NCBI GenBank assembly: GCA_016937695.1
Contig: JAFGWC010000048.1
Span: forward strand, 1-61,776
Length of the DNA: 61,776 nt
Reading direction: 5' to 3'
Source of the DNA: Bacteroidales bacterium
GTDB taxonomy: Bacteria > Bacteroidota > Bacteroidia > Bacteroidales > NBLH01
The first letter of the stretch is position 1; the number at the start of each line of letters is the position of its first letter. A program made the position numbers and the translations under genes. Below the pieces are notes generated by a model, which searched no databases, had not been told where the DNA came from, and saw only the letters and a program-made list of their open reading frames with translations. This document shows, one piece after another, positions 44,792-56,965 of this stretch.

Positions 44792-47173
44792 TTACTTACA
44801 ATTAGCAAAATCGTTATTATCATTCGCTTCCAATTCTTCAAATTCATTTTTAAAAGATTCTGTGAAAGATTTTGTTGTTGAGTGTTTTAGTGTAAGCAAT
44901 AAAGATGGTAATAAAATTAAATTAGAAAGCATTGCAACCAGTAGAGTTATTGAAACAAGAAGTCCTAAAGCTTGAGTTCCGCCAAATTTAGAAATTGTAA
45001 ATATTCCAAATCCGAAAAATAATATTCCGGCAGTATAAATAATACTTACTCCTGTTTCTCTAAGTGCCACAATAGCAGCCAGTTTTATATTTCCACCTGC
45101 AACAAAAAGCTCCTGTCTGTATTTTGCTAAAAAATGAATTGCGTTATCAACCGAAATACCAAATGCTATACTAAAAACCAATACTGTTGATGGTTTTATG
45201 GGTATATGAAAATATCCCATTATTGATGCTGTAAATAAAAGAGGTATAAAATTTGGAATTAGTGATATTATTATCATCCGTAAAGAAGTAAACATTGTTG
45301 CCATAAAAAAGGCAATTAATGCAATTGCTAGTGTTAAACTTGTAAATAAATTTTTAACCAAAAAGCTTGTTCCTTGAGTAAAAACAATGCTAGAACCAGT
45401 AACTGTAACTTTATATTTTTCATCAGAAAAAATTCGTCCAGCTTCAGCAGCAATACTGTCAGCAATTTCTTTATTTTTTATTGTACCTACATCATTTAGC
45501 CTGTAACTAATTCTAGCAACACTTGCTGTACTATCAACAAAAGATTCTAAAATATTAAAATTTGAATTACTGCTTTTATCAGGTAAATATGGCATTATAA
45601 ATGTTAATTCTTGTTTTGAGGGAAGTTTATAACTTTTTTCTCTTCCATTAAAATATGCTTGCCTCGAGAATTTTAATGCATCAATAATTGATGTTGATTT
45701 TGATAAATCTTTATATTTTTCTAAAGATTTAATGAATTGATCCATTTTTTTAAGAGTAGAATATTTATATACGCCTTTTTTCTTTTTTGTATCAATCGTA
45801 ATTTCAAGTGGCATAACTCCGCCGATATTATTCTCTAAAAATTTTAAATCTACATAAATAGGTTCATCATGAGGAATATCGTCAACAATAAAACCTTCAG
45901 TTTTTATAAGAGTAGTACCAAAAATACTTATTAATACAACTGATATAACAATTGCGTAAACAGCTTTTCTTCGATTATTAACAATACAAACTAATCTTTC
46001 GATAAAAGCATTAACATACTTATAATCAAGATGTTTTATGTGTCTTTCTTTAGGTGGAGATAAATAGCTGAAAAATATTGGAATTAATGTTATTGATAGA
46101 ATAAAAACGCCCATGATATTTAAAGATGCTACAATACCAAATTCAACTAAAAATCGGTTTCCTGTAATTACAAAAGTAGCAAAACCAAGTGCAGTAGTTA
46201 AATTTGTTAAAAAAGTAGCATTTCCAACCTTTCTAATTATTCTATATAAAGCTTTAATTTTATTGGAATGCTTTTTATATTCAGAATGATATTTATTTAA
46301 CAAATAGACGCTATTTGGGATTCCAATAACAATAATTAAAGGCGGAATCATTCCTGTTAAAATTGTAATTTTATATCCAAATAATGCTATTGAACCCATT
46401 GCCCAAATTACTCCAATTCCTACAATAAGCATTGAAAACATTACAACTTTAAACGAACGGAAAAACAAAAATAATATTGAAGCTGTTACAAGCATCGCTA
46501 AAAAAATAAACATATAAAGTTCATTTCTTATTAAAAGGGAAATTTTTGTTCTTGAATAAGGTAAGCCTGAATAGTGAACTTTTAGATTATATTTCTGTCC
46601 AAATTTATCTGACTCATTTTCAAGGTCTTCAATCATTTTTTCTCTGGCTTTACTATTTATAATTTCCTTATTCATAGTAATTGCCATTAAAATAACTCCG
46701 TTTGAATCGTTATATATTAAGCCATCATAAAAAGGTTTTGACTTAAATACTTTCGCTAAACTATCAAGCTCAGTTTGGGTTTTAACTTTCTCGGGAAAAA
46801 TATTTATAATTTCAAATTTCTTTGATGTTTGATTTTTATATATATCTATAGAACTTGATATTGACAATACATGCTCAACTCCTTTAATTTGAGTTAATTT
46901 TTTTTGTAATTTTAACCAATCATTAAATTTATCAAGCTCGAAAAAATTCTTATCCTGAATACCAATTATTGAAATATTTGCATCCTCGCCAAAAATCTGT
47001 TTAAATTTATCAAACTCAATATAATTTGTATCAGTTTTTGGCAACAGAGCTGCATAATTATAATCAAGTTCAATGTTTTTAGCATTATATGCCATATAAA
47101 CAGTAACAACAGAAATTAAAATCAAAATCAAGATTCTATATCTCAAAATAATATTTGCAAATATTTTCCACAT
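44792..47173 (-). CDS. MMPL/RND-family transporter
   Basis: A 793-aa membrane protein with the duplicated half-layout of MMPL/HpnN exporters: TM1, a periplasmic domain, five TMs, then the same again. TM helices such as LITATFVLFLFFRS-like segments and FLTNLTTALGFATFVITGNR occur in each half. It resembles lipid or hopanoid exporters rather than drug pumps. It is encoded just upstream of the polyprenyl synthase, and the two may share an isoprenoid-linked role. Confidence 0.85.
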   Translation of the reverse strand: MWKIFANIILRYRILILILISVVTVYMAYNAKNIELDYNYAALLPKTDTNYIEFDKFKQIFGEDANISIIGIQDKNFFELDKFNDWLKLQKKLTQIKGVEHVLSISSSIDIYKNQTSKKFEIINIFPEKVKTQTELDSLAKVFKSKPFYDGLIYNDSNGVILMAITMNKEIINSKAREKMIEDLENESDKFGQKYNLKVHYSGLPYSRTKISLLIRNELYMFIFLAMLVTASILFLFFRSFKVVMFSMLIVGIGVIWAMGSIALFGYKITILTGMIPPLIIVIGIPNSVYLLNKYHSEYKKHSNKIKALYRIIRKVGNATFLTNLTTALGFATFVITGNRFLVEFGIVASLNIMGVFILSITLIPIFFSYLSPPKERHIKHLDYKYVNAFIERLVCIVNNRRKAVYAIVISVVLISIFGTTLIKTEGFIVDDIPHDEPIYVDLKFLENNIGGVMPLEITIDTKKKKGVYKYSTLKKMDQFIKSLEKYKDLSKSTSIIDALKFSRQAYFNGREKSYKLPSKQELTFIMPYLPDKSSNSNFNILESFVDSTASVARISYRLNDVGTIKNKEIADSIAAEAGRIFSDEKYKVTVTGSSIVFTQGTSFLVKNLFTSLTLAIALIAFFMATMFTSLRMIIISLIPNFIPLLFTASIMGYFHIPIKPSTVLVFSIAFGISVDNAIHFLAKYRQELFVAGGNIKLAAIVALRETGVSIIYTAGILFFGFGIFTISKFGGTQALGLLVSITLLVAMLSNLILLPSLLLTLKHSTTKSFTESFKNEFEELEANDNNDFANCK

Positions 47174-47401
47174 ACGCTAATAAATAAGCTTATTTTAATC
47201 GGCTAAAGTAATACATAAAAAAGAAATGGCAAAAAGGCTAACTATATTTTAAAAAATGAATTAATTAATAATGCCCAAAAGTATAAATATAGCTAAACTT
47301 GAGTAATAAATTAAATTTATGTAATTATTAATTATATTCATTTTTTTTATTAATCAGAAACAAACTATTTTTGCAAAAACTTACGAAATTTAAAACAAAA
47401 G

Positions 47402-48316
47402 ATGGATTATCAAAAAATAATTGAAAAAATATATGATGAAGTAAAACCTTTGATTGAAAAAGGAATTGTTGCTGATTATATTCCTGCATTGGCAAAAACT
47501 CCTGCTAATAAATTTGCAATGACTGTTTCAACCGTAAATGGAGAAGAATTTTGTGTTGGCGATGTGGATGATAATTTTTCTATTCAAAGTATTTCAAAAG
47601 TTTTTACATTAACAATTGCCATGAATATGATTGGCGATGATTTATGGAAACGTGTTGGAAGAGAGCCTTCAGGAAATAGTTTTAATTCGCTTGTTCAACT
47701 CGAATATGAAAATGGTATTCCACGAAATCCTTTTATTAATGCGGGAGCAATTGTAGTTTCAGATGCAATTTTTGAAGGCAGAGGAAAAACTAAAAACAAA
47801 ATTTTACAATTTGTTAGAGAAATATCCGGAAATAACACTTTAAGTTTTGATGAAGAAGTTGCCGAATCGGAAAGAATTTTTGGAAACAAAAACAGAGCTA
47901 TGGCTAATTTTATTAAAAGTTTTAATAATTTAAATAATTTAGCCGATGATGTTTTAGATATTTATTTTCACCAATGTTCTATTTGCATGAATACCAAAGA
48001 TTTAGCTCATTCTTTTTTGTTTCTTGCAAACAAAGGAATAAATCCTAAAACTGGAGATATTATTCTTGGCACCAGAAAAACAAAACGTATGAACTCTTTA
48101 ATGCTTACTTGTGGTTTATACGATGCGGTTGGTGATTTTGCATATAGAGTCGGGCTTCCTGGAAAAAGCGGAGTTGGCGGTGGAATTGTTGCTGTTGTTC
48201 CGGGCGAATTATCTGTGGCTGTTTGGTCGCCGGGTTTAAACAAATACGGAAACTCTCTTGCCGGAACTAAAGCTCTTGAACTTTTTACAACGTATGCTAA
48301 TAATTCTATTTTTTAA
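47402..48316 (+). CDS. glsA: Glutaminase
   Basis: A 304-aa enzyme of the serine-dependent beta-lactamase fold, converting glutamine to glutamate and ammonia. The Ser-x-x-Lys pair is Ser63/Lys66 in FSIQSISKVF. Further family motifs are GREPSGNSFNS, NPFINAGAI and GLPGKSGVGGGI. Length equals E. coli GlsA. TATTTTTG at 47366-47373 may be its -7 element. Confidence 0.96.
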   Translation: MDYQKIIEKIYDEVKPLIEKGIVADYIPALAKTPANKFAMTVSTVNGEEFCVGDVDDNFSIQSISKVFTLTIAMNMIGDDLWKRVGREPSGNSFNSLVQLEYENGIPRNPFINAGAIVVSDAIFEGRGKTKNKILQFVREISGNNTLSFDEEVAESERIFGNKNRAMANFIKSFNNLNNLADDVLDIYFHQCSICMNTKDLAHSFLFLANKGINPKTGDIILGTRKTKRMNSLMLTCGLYDAVGDFAYRVGLPGKSGVGGGIVAVVPGELSVAVWSPGLNKYGNSLAGTKALELFTTYANNSIF

Positions 48317-48449
48317 TAATTTTATACATATAAAGCTAATCAACTAAATATCAGTACAATAAATAAATTTAATTAAGCTTAAAAACTTATAAAATATTTT
48401 TTATAACAATATGCTCAAAATTTCGTTTTTTAATAAAAATCTAACTTAA

Positions 48450-49214
48450 ATGTTTTATATAAAAAATATATTATTACTATTTACTTTTATTATTTGTAAT
48501 TCGTATGCTTCTAATTCTCAGAACATTACAAACAAACCTTTTAAAGAAGGCGAAAATTTAAAATACGAAATGTCTTATGGCTGGATAACCGGCGGAATTG
48601 CCAGTCTTGATCTTTCAAAAGTTGATTATAAAGGAAAAAAAGTTTTTTTTGTTAAAGCTCTTGGAAAAACCACAGGAATTGCAAATTCAATTTATAATGT
48701 TAAAGATTATTACGAAAGTTATTTCGATATAATTACCGGAAAACCTTATAAATCGAAAATGAGCCTTAAAGAAGGGAAATACAGAAATTACAACGAAGTT
48801 TTTTATAATCATTCAAACAATACAGTTTACAGCCTTAAATCCGGCCAACACAATGTAAATGAAAATATTTTTGATATTATTTCTGCTTTTTATCATTTAC
48901 GCGAAAGTTTAAATAATTTAAATATCGATGATATAGTTACAATTCACACATATTTTCATGATGAACCTTGGGATTTAGTTGTGCGTTTTAAAGGCTACGA
49001 AACTATTAAAATCGGACTTGGAAAAATAAACTGCATGAAATTTAAACCTGTTGTTGAAAAAGGAACTTTTGAGGATGAAAATGCGCTTGACATTTGGATT
49101 TCGAACGATAAAAACAGAATTCCGGTAAGAGTTAAAATGAAATTCTTTGTCGGCTCTTTTAAAACTGATTTAATTGAATACTCCGGACTTGTTAACGAAA
49201 TTAATTTTCAATAA
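48450..49214 (+). CDS. DUF3108 family exported protein
   Basis: A 254-aa protein with a signal peptide (ending about residue 22, SYASNSQ). The body is a beta-rich DUF3108-like domain: GENLKYEMSYGWITGGIASL, VKDYYESYFDIITGKPYKS and VEKGTFEDENALDIWISND. Members of this family are exported and often tied to lipid or envelope handling; no function is proven. Confidence 0.8.
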   Translation: MFYIKNILLLFTFIICNSYASNSQNITNKPFKEGENLKYEMSYGWITGGIASLDLSKVDYKGKKVFFVKALGKTTGIANSIYNVKDYYESYFDIITGKPYKSKMSLKEGKYRNYNEVFYNHSNNTVYSLKSGQHNVNENIFDIISAFYHLRESLNNLNIDDIVTIHTYFHDEPWDLVVRFKGYETIKIGLGKINCMKFKPVVEKGTFEDENALDIWISNDKNRIPVRVKMKFFVGSFKTDLIEYSGLVNEINFQ

Positions 49215-49268
49215 CAACAATATATAATTTTAACAATCGTTTCTAAAATTAAAATCACATAAACAATT

Positions 49269-50348
49269 ATGAAGTTAAAACTCCTTTTTTTATTAACAAT
49301 CTCATTTTCAATATTTTCATGCGATAAATTATTACTTGAAACAAATCCTGAAACATCTGACAAAATAATTCAAACAGAATTTTATATTGATTTACCAAGC
49401 TCAATAAGCCACATTGATAACAATAAAAATATTTCGGGAAATGAAATTAGCTTATATACAAGAAATTTTATTTTTTATGCCGATGATATGAGTAGAATAG
49501 TTGAAAAATCTTATAATAGAATTTCTTCATTTCAAAAAACAGGCTTAATGGATTTTTCTTATACAGGAGTTGATGAAAAAACAAAACACGTTGCTATTGT
49601 TAAAAACTATAGTTTTGAAAATAAAATCTGGGATTATTTTATGGAAGTTTCAAACAATAATTATTCCGATATTGCTTTACAATCGTATTGGAATATAAAT
49701 AATAATGAACAAATCATAATTTTCAAACCTAACACATTAAACAACAATGAGTTAATTGAAAGTCCTAACGCAATGGTTCGGATTGAATATAATTATTCAA
49801 TTAATTCTACAGAATACGAAAAAACATATTTTGTTGGAATCAGTAATTTAAATATTAGCGAAAACTTTCAATACATTCCTGATAACATAAACTTATTTGT
49901 TGGCGAAAAATTAGGAATTTATGATATAATAGCTTCTTCAAACAATCCGAATGCTAATTTATTTAATCAAAATACTTTTGTACAAAGAAACTGGACAATT
50001 GCAGCAAAAGTTGATAATAACCAAAACATCGCATTTGTTAATATTGCCATTCCTATTAATTCTTTAACAGATATTACTGATATTTGGGAAAACTATTCTG
50101 TCAAAAATGTGTTTTACGATGAATTATTGAATATTTACACAGAATATTCAGCACTTAGCCAAGAAGATTTTTTTAATGAATTAGATATTGATATAAACAG
50201 TCTAAATTCACAAATATATTTTAATTCTGAAGGAATATATTACACTGGCACAAACATACCAAATGAATATTCTCACTTAGTTAACATATCTGAACTTGAG
50301 CCGTTTACACCTTTTGAAATAAAAAATTACACTGTAGAATTTGAATAA
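49269..50348 (+). CDS. Predicted lipoprotein, unknown function
   Basis: A 359-aa protein with a lipoprotein signal peptide (ISFSIFSCDKLL, Cys18). It is rich in Asn, Ile and Tyr, and predicted beta. No family was recognised. It follows the DUF3108 gene by 54 nt and may be co-transcribed. Confidence 0.65.
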   Translation: MKLKLLFLLTISFSIFSCDKLLLETNPETSDKIIQTEFYIDLPSSISHIDNNKNISGNEISLYTRNFIFYADDMSRIVEKSYNRISSFQKTGLMDFSYTGVDEKTKHVAIVKNYSFENKIWDYFMEVSNNNYSDIALQSYWNINNNEQIIIFKPNTLNNNELIESPNAMVRIEYNYSINSTEYEKTYFVGISNLNISENFQYIPDNINLFVGEKLGIYDIIASSNNPNANLFNQNTFVQRNWTIAAKVDNNQNIAFVNIAIPINSLTDITDIWENYSVKNVFYDELLNIYTEYSALSQEDFFNELDIDINSLNSQIYFNSEGIYYTGTNIPNEYSHLVNISELEPFTPFEIKNYTVEFE

Positions 50349-50353
50349 TAAAA

Positions 50354-50379
50354 AAAGAGCCGAAAAAAATCGGCTCTTT
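50354..50379 (-). terminator. Terminator of atpD-atpC
   Basis: AAAGAGCCGA (50354-50363) pairs with TCGGCTCTTT (50370-50379). On the minus strand a T-tract follows, 25 nt past the atpC stop. It also separates the convergent lipoprotein gene. Confidence 0.85.
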
Positions 50380-50403
50380 AAAAAATATATCGTTTTTAAT
50401 CAT

Positions 50404-50646
50404 TTAAATCGAAGAAAGCAAAACAGTAATTTTATTATTTAATACCTCAACAACTCCATCGTTAATATCAAAAAATTTAATATCATTATTTGTATCAATT
50501 ACTTTAATTTCGCCTTTTTCAAGTGTTGAAATTAAAGCTGCGTGATTTTTTAATATCTCAAAAGAACCACCTGTTCCAGGTAATTTAACTAATTTAATTT
50601 CACCGGAATAAATTTTTTTATCTGGTGTTACTATTTCAATTTCCAT
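50404..50646 (-). CDS. atpC: ATP synthase F1 epsilon subunit (short form)
   Basis: An 80-aa protein with the epsilon beta-sandwich: IEIVTPDKKIYSGEIKLVKLPGTGGSFEIL and GVVEVLNNKITVLL (given in parts). The C-terminal helical pair of the ~130-aa E. coli protein is absent, so ATP-dependent inhibition by that domain is not expected. A short epsilon is common in Bacteroidota. It follows atpD by 50 nt. Confidence 0.92.
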   Translation of the reverse strand: MEIEIVTPDKKIYSGEIKLVKLPGTGGSFEILKNHAALISTLEKGEIKVIDTNNDIKFFDINDGVVEVLNNKITVLLSSI

Positions 50647-50696
50647 ATCTTATTAATATTCAATATTTTAAAAGCAAATTTCAATTTCTGAAACTG

Positions 50697-52217
<1,521 letters not shown>

Positions 52218-52378
52218 TCATTTAAATTTTTCAAAATTTTTAATCAAATGCAAAAGTAATATTTTTTCTTAATCATACTATATCATTATTGAATTTTTAG
52301 TTGAATTTCCAAAATAATAATCATTAATTTAACTATAATTGTATTTTATTTAAAATTTAAGATTCAATTTTTAAACAG

Positions 52379-52954
52379 ATGAAATTAGTTTTTGCAACAA
52401 ATAACGAAAATAAATTAAGAGAAATAAGTCAAATATTAAACTCTGATTTTCAACTCCTTAGTCTAAATGATATAAGTTGTTTTGAGGATATTCCTGAAAC
52501 TAGTCCTACAATTGAAGAAAATTCTCTTGAAAAAGCAAAATATGTATATGAAAAATATAATGTAAATTGCTTTGCTGATGATACAGGACTTGAAATTGAA
52601 GCTCTTAATGGAAAACCAGGAGTTTATTCGGCCAGATATGCAGGCAATGAAAAAAACATGGATAAAAATATTGAAAAAGTACTTGAAGAATTAAAAAACT
52701 CTAAAAACAGAAATGCTCAATTCAAAACAGTTATTTCGCTGATTATCAATGGAGAACAATATCAGTTTGAAGGAATAATTAAAGGTAAAATTATTAAGCA
52801 AAAAAGAGGAAAAGAAGGATTTGGATACGATCCTGTTTTTTTACCGGATGGATACGACATTACTTTTGCAGAAATGCCTTATGAATTAAAAAATTTAATA
52901 AGCCACAGAGCAATTGCTTTTGAAAAATTAATGGATTTTTTAACAAATATTTAA
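52379..52954 (+). CDS. rdgB: Non-canonical purine NTP pyrophosphatase
   Basis: A 191-aa Ham1/RdgB protein with [44 protein letters not shown] and the terminal [10 protein letters not shown]. It hydrolyses dITP, XTP and ITP to keep them out of DNA and RNA. It diverges from atpD. Confidence 0.95.
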   Translation: MKLVFATNNENKLREISQILNSDFQLLSLNDISCFEDIPETSPTIEENSLEKAKYVYEKYNVNCFADDTGLEIEALNGKPGVYSARYAGNEKNMDKNIEKVLEELKNSKNRNAQFKTVISLIINGEQYQFEGIIKGKIIKQKRGKEGFGYDPVFLPDGYDITFAEMPYELKNLISHRAIAFEKLMDFLTNI

Positions 52955-53088
52955 ATAAATTTCAGATTTAGATTTTATTCTAGCAATTTTAAGTTTTTTT
53001 ATGCAAAAAGGATTAGTTAAATTATCTTTTTCATATATCGAACTCAGGTTATTATAATAAATTCACATTTTCTAATTAATTTTGTTTA

Positions 53089-55407
53089 ATGCATTTTTCA
53101 AAACTTATATCAATTCTATTAATTTCATTAATATACTTTTCAGATATTATTAATGCTCAAATTCCTATTGGAGCTTGGCGCGATCATTTAGCTTATTCAA
53201 ATACTACAAATGTTATAAAAGCAAATAATAAAATTTGGTGTTCAAGTCCTTATGCTTTATTTTATTTCGATAAAAATGATAATAGTATTGGCAAACTCTC
53301 AAAAGCAAATGGTTTATCCGATTTTGGAATAAGCTCAATCAATTATAATTCTGATAATGAAGCACTTGTCGTTGCTTACAATAATGCAAATATCGATATC
53401 ATTTATAATAATTCTATTAAAAACATTAATTATATAAAACAAGCTCAAATACAAGGAAATAAAAACATTTACAAAATTGTTTTTCAAAATAACATTGCAT
53501 ATTTGGCCTGTGGATTTGGAATTGTTGTTTTAGATATTGAAAACCTTGAAATAAAAGAAACTTACTACATTGGCAATAATGCCGCTGCAATTGAAGTTTA
53601 CGATATCTGTTTTGATGAAAATTACATTTATGCAGCTACAGAAGAAGGAATATATTTTGCAGATAAAAACAGCAATAATTTAATAGACTATAATTATTGG
53701 TCTAAAATAAGTTCAATTCCAAATCCTGACCAAAAATTTACTTCAATAATAAATTTCAACAATAATATTCTTGCAAATTATTATAATTCTACCGAAAATG
53801 CTTCATATATATACAAAAAAGAAGGCGAAAACTGGGTTTTATTTTACAATTCCGAAAATCTCATTAAAAAAATAAGTTATAATGACAATTATCTTTCAAT
53901 AACTGAAGACAGTAAAATAAGCATTTACAGTAACAATCTGATTATAAAAGAGATAATAAGCAATTATAATCTTTGTTGCTTTAAACCAAACGATTGTTAT
54001 ATTGATGAAAATTATAATATTTACATTGGCGATAGAGAAATTGGATTAGTAAAACGAGAATCAAATCTGGCTTTTCAGAGTTTTTATCCGAATGGACCTT
54101 TTGAAAACAGTGTTGTTGATATTTCTGAAGAAAATAATAATGTTTGGGTTGCTGCCGGCGGAAGAACTTCTTTTTGGGGAAATTTATACAAATATGCAGA
54201 AGCTTTTCATTTTGAGAATGAAACATGGCGCTCAAAAGTTCTTTGGGAGTCAAATGCCAGAGATTTTGTGAAAATATTAGTTAATTCACATAACAGTAGT
54301 CAGGTTTTTGCAGGCGCTTGGGGAACCGGAGTTTTTGAATTTATTAACGGTGATTTACAAAACGCTTATAATGAGCAAAATAGCAGTTTACAAAGCATTT
54401 TGCCCGGCGGCGAATTTATCAGAATTGGCGGATTAGCTATTGATGAAAATCAAAACTTGTGGGTAACAAATTCAGGAGTAAACTATCCAATTTCAGTAAA
54501 AACAGCAAATAACGAATGGCAAAGTTTAGAATATCCCGAAATTAGCGGACAAAGCGATGTTGGTGAAATTATTATTTGCAGCAATAATAACAAATGGGTG
54601 CAATTAGCACGTGGTGGAGGTTTATTTGCTTTTAACCACAACAATACACCTACTGATTATAGCGACGACGACCACAAAAAATTTAGCATTACTGATGAAA
54701 ACGGAATTATTATAACAAACGACGTATACTCTATTGCGGTAGATCAAGATGATGTTGTTTGGGTTGGAACAGATAAAGGTGTAATCACATATTTTAATGC
54801 ATCAAATGTTTTTGATGGAAATAATTTTTATGCCGACAGAATAAAACTTGTTGATAAAAATTACGACAGCATTGTTCAATATCTACTTGGAAATGAAAAG
54901 ATTACATCAATTGAAATTGATGGTGCAAATCGAAAATGGTTTGGAACTGAAAATTCCGGAGTTTTTTTAATGTCGGCAGATGGACAAAAAGAAATTTTTA
55001 ATTTCAATTCAGAAAACAGTCCGCTTTTTTCAAATAATATTACTGATATTAAAGTAAATAGTGTAACAGGAGAAGTTTTTTTCGGAACAGATTTAGGACT
55101 GATTTCATACAAAGGAACTGCAACAAAAGGCGATAATGCATACAAAAACGCATATATTTATCCAAATCCGGTTAGAGAAAACTACGAAGGTGAAATTACT
55201 ATTACAGGAATTGCAAAAAATGCAAACGTTAAAATAACAAATATCAGCGGAAAGCTTGTTTACGAAACTACAGCCTTTGGCGGACAAGCAATCTGGAATG
55301 GTCGCGATTTTTCAGGACAAAAAGTTTACACAGGCGTTTATTTAGTTTTTTGTACAGATAGCGAAGGAAAATATAAAAAAGTATTAAAATTGCTTATTAT
55401 AAACTAA
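53089..55407 (+). CDS. porZ: PorZ-like type IX secretion protein
   Basis: A 772-aa protein with a signal peptide (ending ADI..NAQ, about residue 24) and the PorZ start IPIGAWRDHLAYSNTT. Two beta-propeller-like regions follow, with repeats such as NNVWVAAGGRTSFWG and DDVVWVGTDKGVITYF. The C-terminal domain has the type A sorting pattern (YPNPVRENYEGEITI, GVYLVFC, KVLKLLI). PorZ works with PorU, PorV and PorQ in the attachment complex on the outer membrane. It lies 7 nt before recO. Confidence 0.85.
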   Translation: MHFSKLISILLISLIYFSDIINAQIPIGAWRDHLAYSNTTNVIKANNKIWCSSPYALFYFDKNDNSIGKLSKANGLSDFGISSINYNSDNEALVVAYNNANIDIIYNNSIKNINYIKQAQIQGNKNIYKIVFQNNIAYLACGFGIVVLDIENLEIKETYYIGNNAAAIEVYDICFDENYIYAATEEGIYFADKNSNNLIDYNYWSKISSIPNPDQKFTSIINFNNNILANYYNSTENASYIYKKEGENWVLFYNSENLIKKISYNDNYLSITEDSKISIYSNNLIIKEIISNYNLCCFKPNDCYIDENYNIYIGDREIGLVKRESNLAFQSFYPNGPFENSVVDISEENNNVWVAAGGRTSFWGNLYKYAEAFHFENETWRSKVLWESNARDFVKILVNSHNSSQVFAGAWGTGVFEFINGDLQNAYNEQNSSLQSILPGGEFIRIGGLAIDENQNLWVTNSGVNYPISVKTANNEWQSLEYPEISGQSDVGEIIICSNNNKWVQLARGGGLFAFNHNNTPTDYSDDDHKKFSITDENGIIITNDVYSIAVDQDDVVWVGTDKGVITYFNASNVFDGNNFYADRIKLVDKNYDSIVQYLLGNEKITSIEIDGANRKWFGTENSGVFLMSADGQKEIFNFNSENSPLFSNNITDIKVNSVTGEVFFGTDLGLISYKGTATKGDNAYKNAYIYPNPVRENYEGEITITGIAKNANVKITNISGKLVYETTAFGGQAIWNGRDFSGQKVYTGVYLVFCTDSEGKYKKVLKLLIIN

Positions 55408-55414
55408 TAAGAAA

Positions 55415-56140
55415 ATGCTTGAACAAACAAGAGGCATATTTCTAAAACAAACTAAATATTCTGACAGTCAGATTATTGCAGAAATATTTACCGAAAAATT
55501 TGGGAAACAAGCTTTTATTTTAAGGCATTCGTCAAAAAGCAAAACTTTACCAAAAAAAAATATTTTACAACCACTTTTCTTATTAGACTTACAAGTCTAT
55601 TACAAGCAAAACCGAGAAATTCAAAGGATAAAAGAAATCAGCCACAATCCGGTTTTGTCTGATTTGCCTTTTAACATAAGCAAAACTTCTATTGCTATAT
55701 TTGTGTCAGAAATTTTATATAAAGTAATTAAAGAAGAAGAAGAAAATAGCCATTTATTTGAGTTTTTGTACAATTCTATACTTTTACTCGATAATATTGA
55801 AAGCGGAATTGGTAATTATCACATAATTTTCTTATACGAACTTTGTAAATTTTTAGGATTTTATCCTAAAAATAATTTTAGCAGCGAAAAAAAATTTTTC
55901 AATCTTATTGAAGGAAAATTTTACAGTATACAAGCCGATTCAAGATATTATTTAGATGAAGAAACAAGCAAATTAATTAGCATTTTGCATTCTAAAGGAT
56001 TTTCGAATATAGAAAATTTCAGCTTTTCTAAAAATCAAAAAAAAACAATTTTAGATTCAATTATAGAATATTACAAATTTCACATCCCAAACATGGGAAA
56101 AATTAAATCTTTAGAAATTTTGCAGGAAATTTTTTCGTGA
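55415..56140 (+). CDS. recO: DNA repair protein RecO
   Basis: A 241-aa protein with the N-terminal OB-fold stretch TRGIFLKQTKYSDSQIIAEIF and the helical RecO C-terminal domain (FLYELCKFLGFYP). It loads RecA onto SSB-coated DNA together with RecR. The zinc-binding cysteines of some RecO proteins are not obvious here. It follows porZ by 7 nt and ends 2 nt from the convergent exosortase gene. Confidence 0.9.
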   Translation: MLEQTRGIFLKQTKYSDSQIIAEIFTEKFGKQAFILRHSSKSKTLPKKNILQPLFLLDLQVYYKQNREIQRIKEISHNPVLSDLPFNISKTSIAIFVSEILYKVIKEEEENSHLFEFLYNSILLLDNIESGIGNYHIIFLYELCKFLGFYPKNNFSSEKKFFNLIEGKFYSIQADSRYYLDEETSKLISILHSKGFSNIENFSFSKNQKKTILDSIIEYYKFHIPNMGKIKSLEILQEIFS

Positions 56141-56142
56141 AA

Positions 56143-56694
56143 TTAATTGGAATTTTTAACAGCTCTAACATTTATCTTTTGTATCCACCAAAACCACAAT
56201 AAAAATATAACAGTATAAACAGCGTATTTAAAAATTAAATGATGATTAATATCCATATGCTCCGGACAACAAAGAGCAATATATGCTAAACCGCAGATTC
56301 TAAGAACATTAACAAAATTTATAATTAATAATCCTAAAGGAATAAACCATAATTTCTTTTTTATTATTCCTGGATATGCAATTACAAACCCGGCAAATAA
56401 ACCCATTACATTTCTTCCAAGGCATCCTCTATCTAAATAAACACCGCCTGTTCCAACAATTCTTATTGTTTTACCAAACATTTCAGTTTCAAAACCAAAT
56501 ACATTCAACAATAATTCGCTAAAATAAAGAAGATAATATGTTAATTGCCCTGTAGATTTTTCATAAATATTATTCACAAAACCAGAATATCTAAAAAACT
56601 TGTAAAAAATAAACCATAATAAAAAAAGAAACACGCCATTTACTATAAATTTAACTATAGGATGAAATGCTTTATACTTTTCTATAAGAATCAT
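56143..56694 (-). CDS. Exosortase family protein (XrtX-like)
   Basis: A 183-aa integral membrane protein with about six helices and the exosortase catalytic residues: Cys91 in LDRGCLGRNVMG, Arg132 in NVLRICGLAYI and His151/152 in INHHLIFKY. It is a bare exosortase domain without the longer N-terminus of EpsH types. It should recognise a C-terminal sorting tail and process it. The gene immediately upstream in the operon encodes just such a tail (26 nt gap). Confidence 0.88.
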   Translation of the reverse strand: MILIEKYKAFHPIVKFIVNGVFLFLLWFIFYKFFRYSGFVNNIYEKSTGQLTYYLLYFSELLLNVFGFETEMFGKTIRIVGTGGVYLDRGCLGRNVMGLFAGFVIAYPGIIKKKLWFIPLGLLIINFVNVLRICGLAYIALCCPEHMDINHHLIFKYAVYTVIFLLWFWWIQKINVRAVKNSN

Positions 56695-56720
56695 TAAAAA
56701 AATTTACTGAGTTTTTTAAT

Positions 56721-56921
56721 TTATTTTTCCGGATTTTCTCTTTGAGAATAAAGCTTTTTAGCAGCATATCCTATTCCAGCAGCAAGCAAAAATCCTAATC
56801 CTCCATCAATAGGAATATCAGTAGGACCAGGTGGTGGTGGTTGTGCTATAGCCGTTTGAACAAATACAGGAGTAATTATAAACAGTATTAAAAAAATTAA
56901 AATTGTTAAAGCTTTGTTCAT
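56721..56921 (-). CDS. Very small PID-CTERM-like protein, probable exosortase substrate
   Basis: A 66-aa protein from ATG 56921. A signal peptide (residues ~1-27, ending TAIAQ) is followed by PPPPGPTDIPIDGG, then a hydrophobic helix (LGFLLAAGIGYAA, ~42-54) and a basic tail (KKLYSQRENPEK). That is a complete sorting tail (PID motif, helix, Arg/Lys) with almost no mature domain. A longer in-frame reading from TTG 57005 is unlikely, since a consensus promoter lies between. The next gene is the exosortase. Confidence 0.8.
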   Translation of the reverse strand: MNKALTILIFLILFIITPVFVQTAIAQPPPPGPTDIPIDGGLGFLLAAGIGYAAKKLYSQRENPEK

Positions 56922-56965
56922 ATAAACATTATTTTTTATTAAAGTAAAAATGTTTCCATCAATCT

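Noticed and set aside
53077-53084. TAATTTTG box before porZ
   Set aside because: It is only 4 nt from the start codon, too close to be the promoter of this reading frame.
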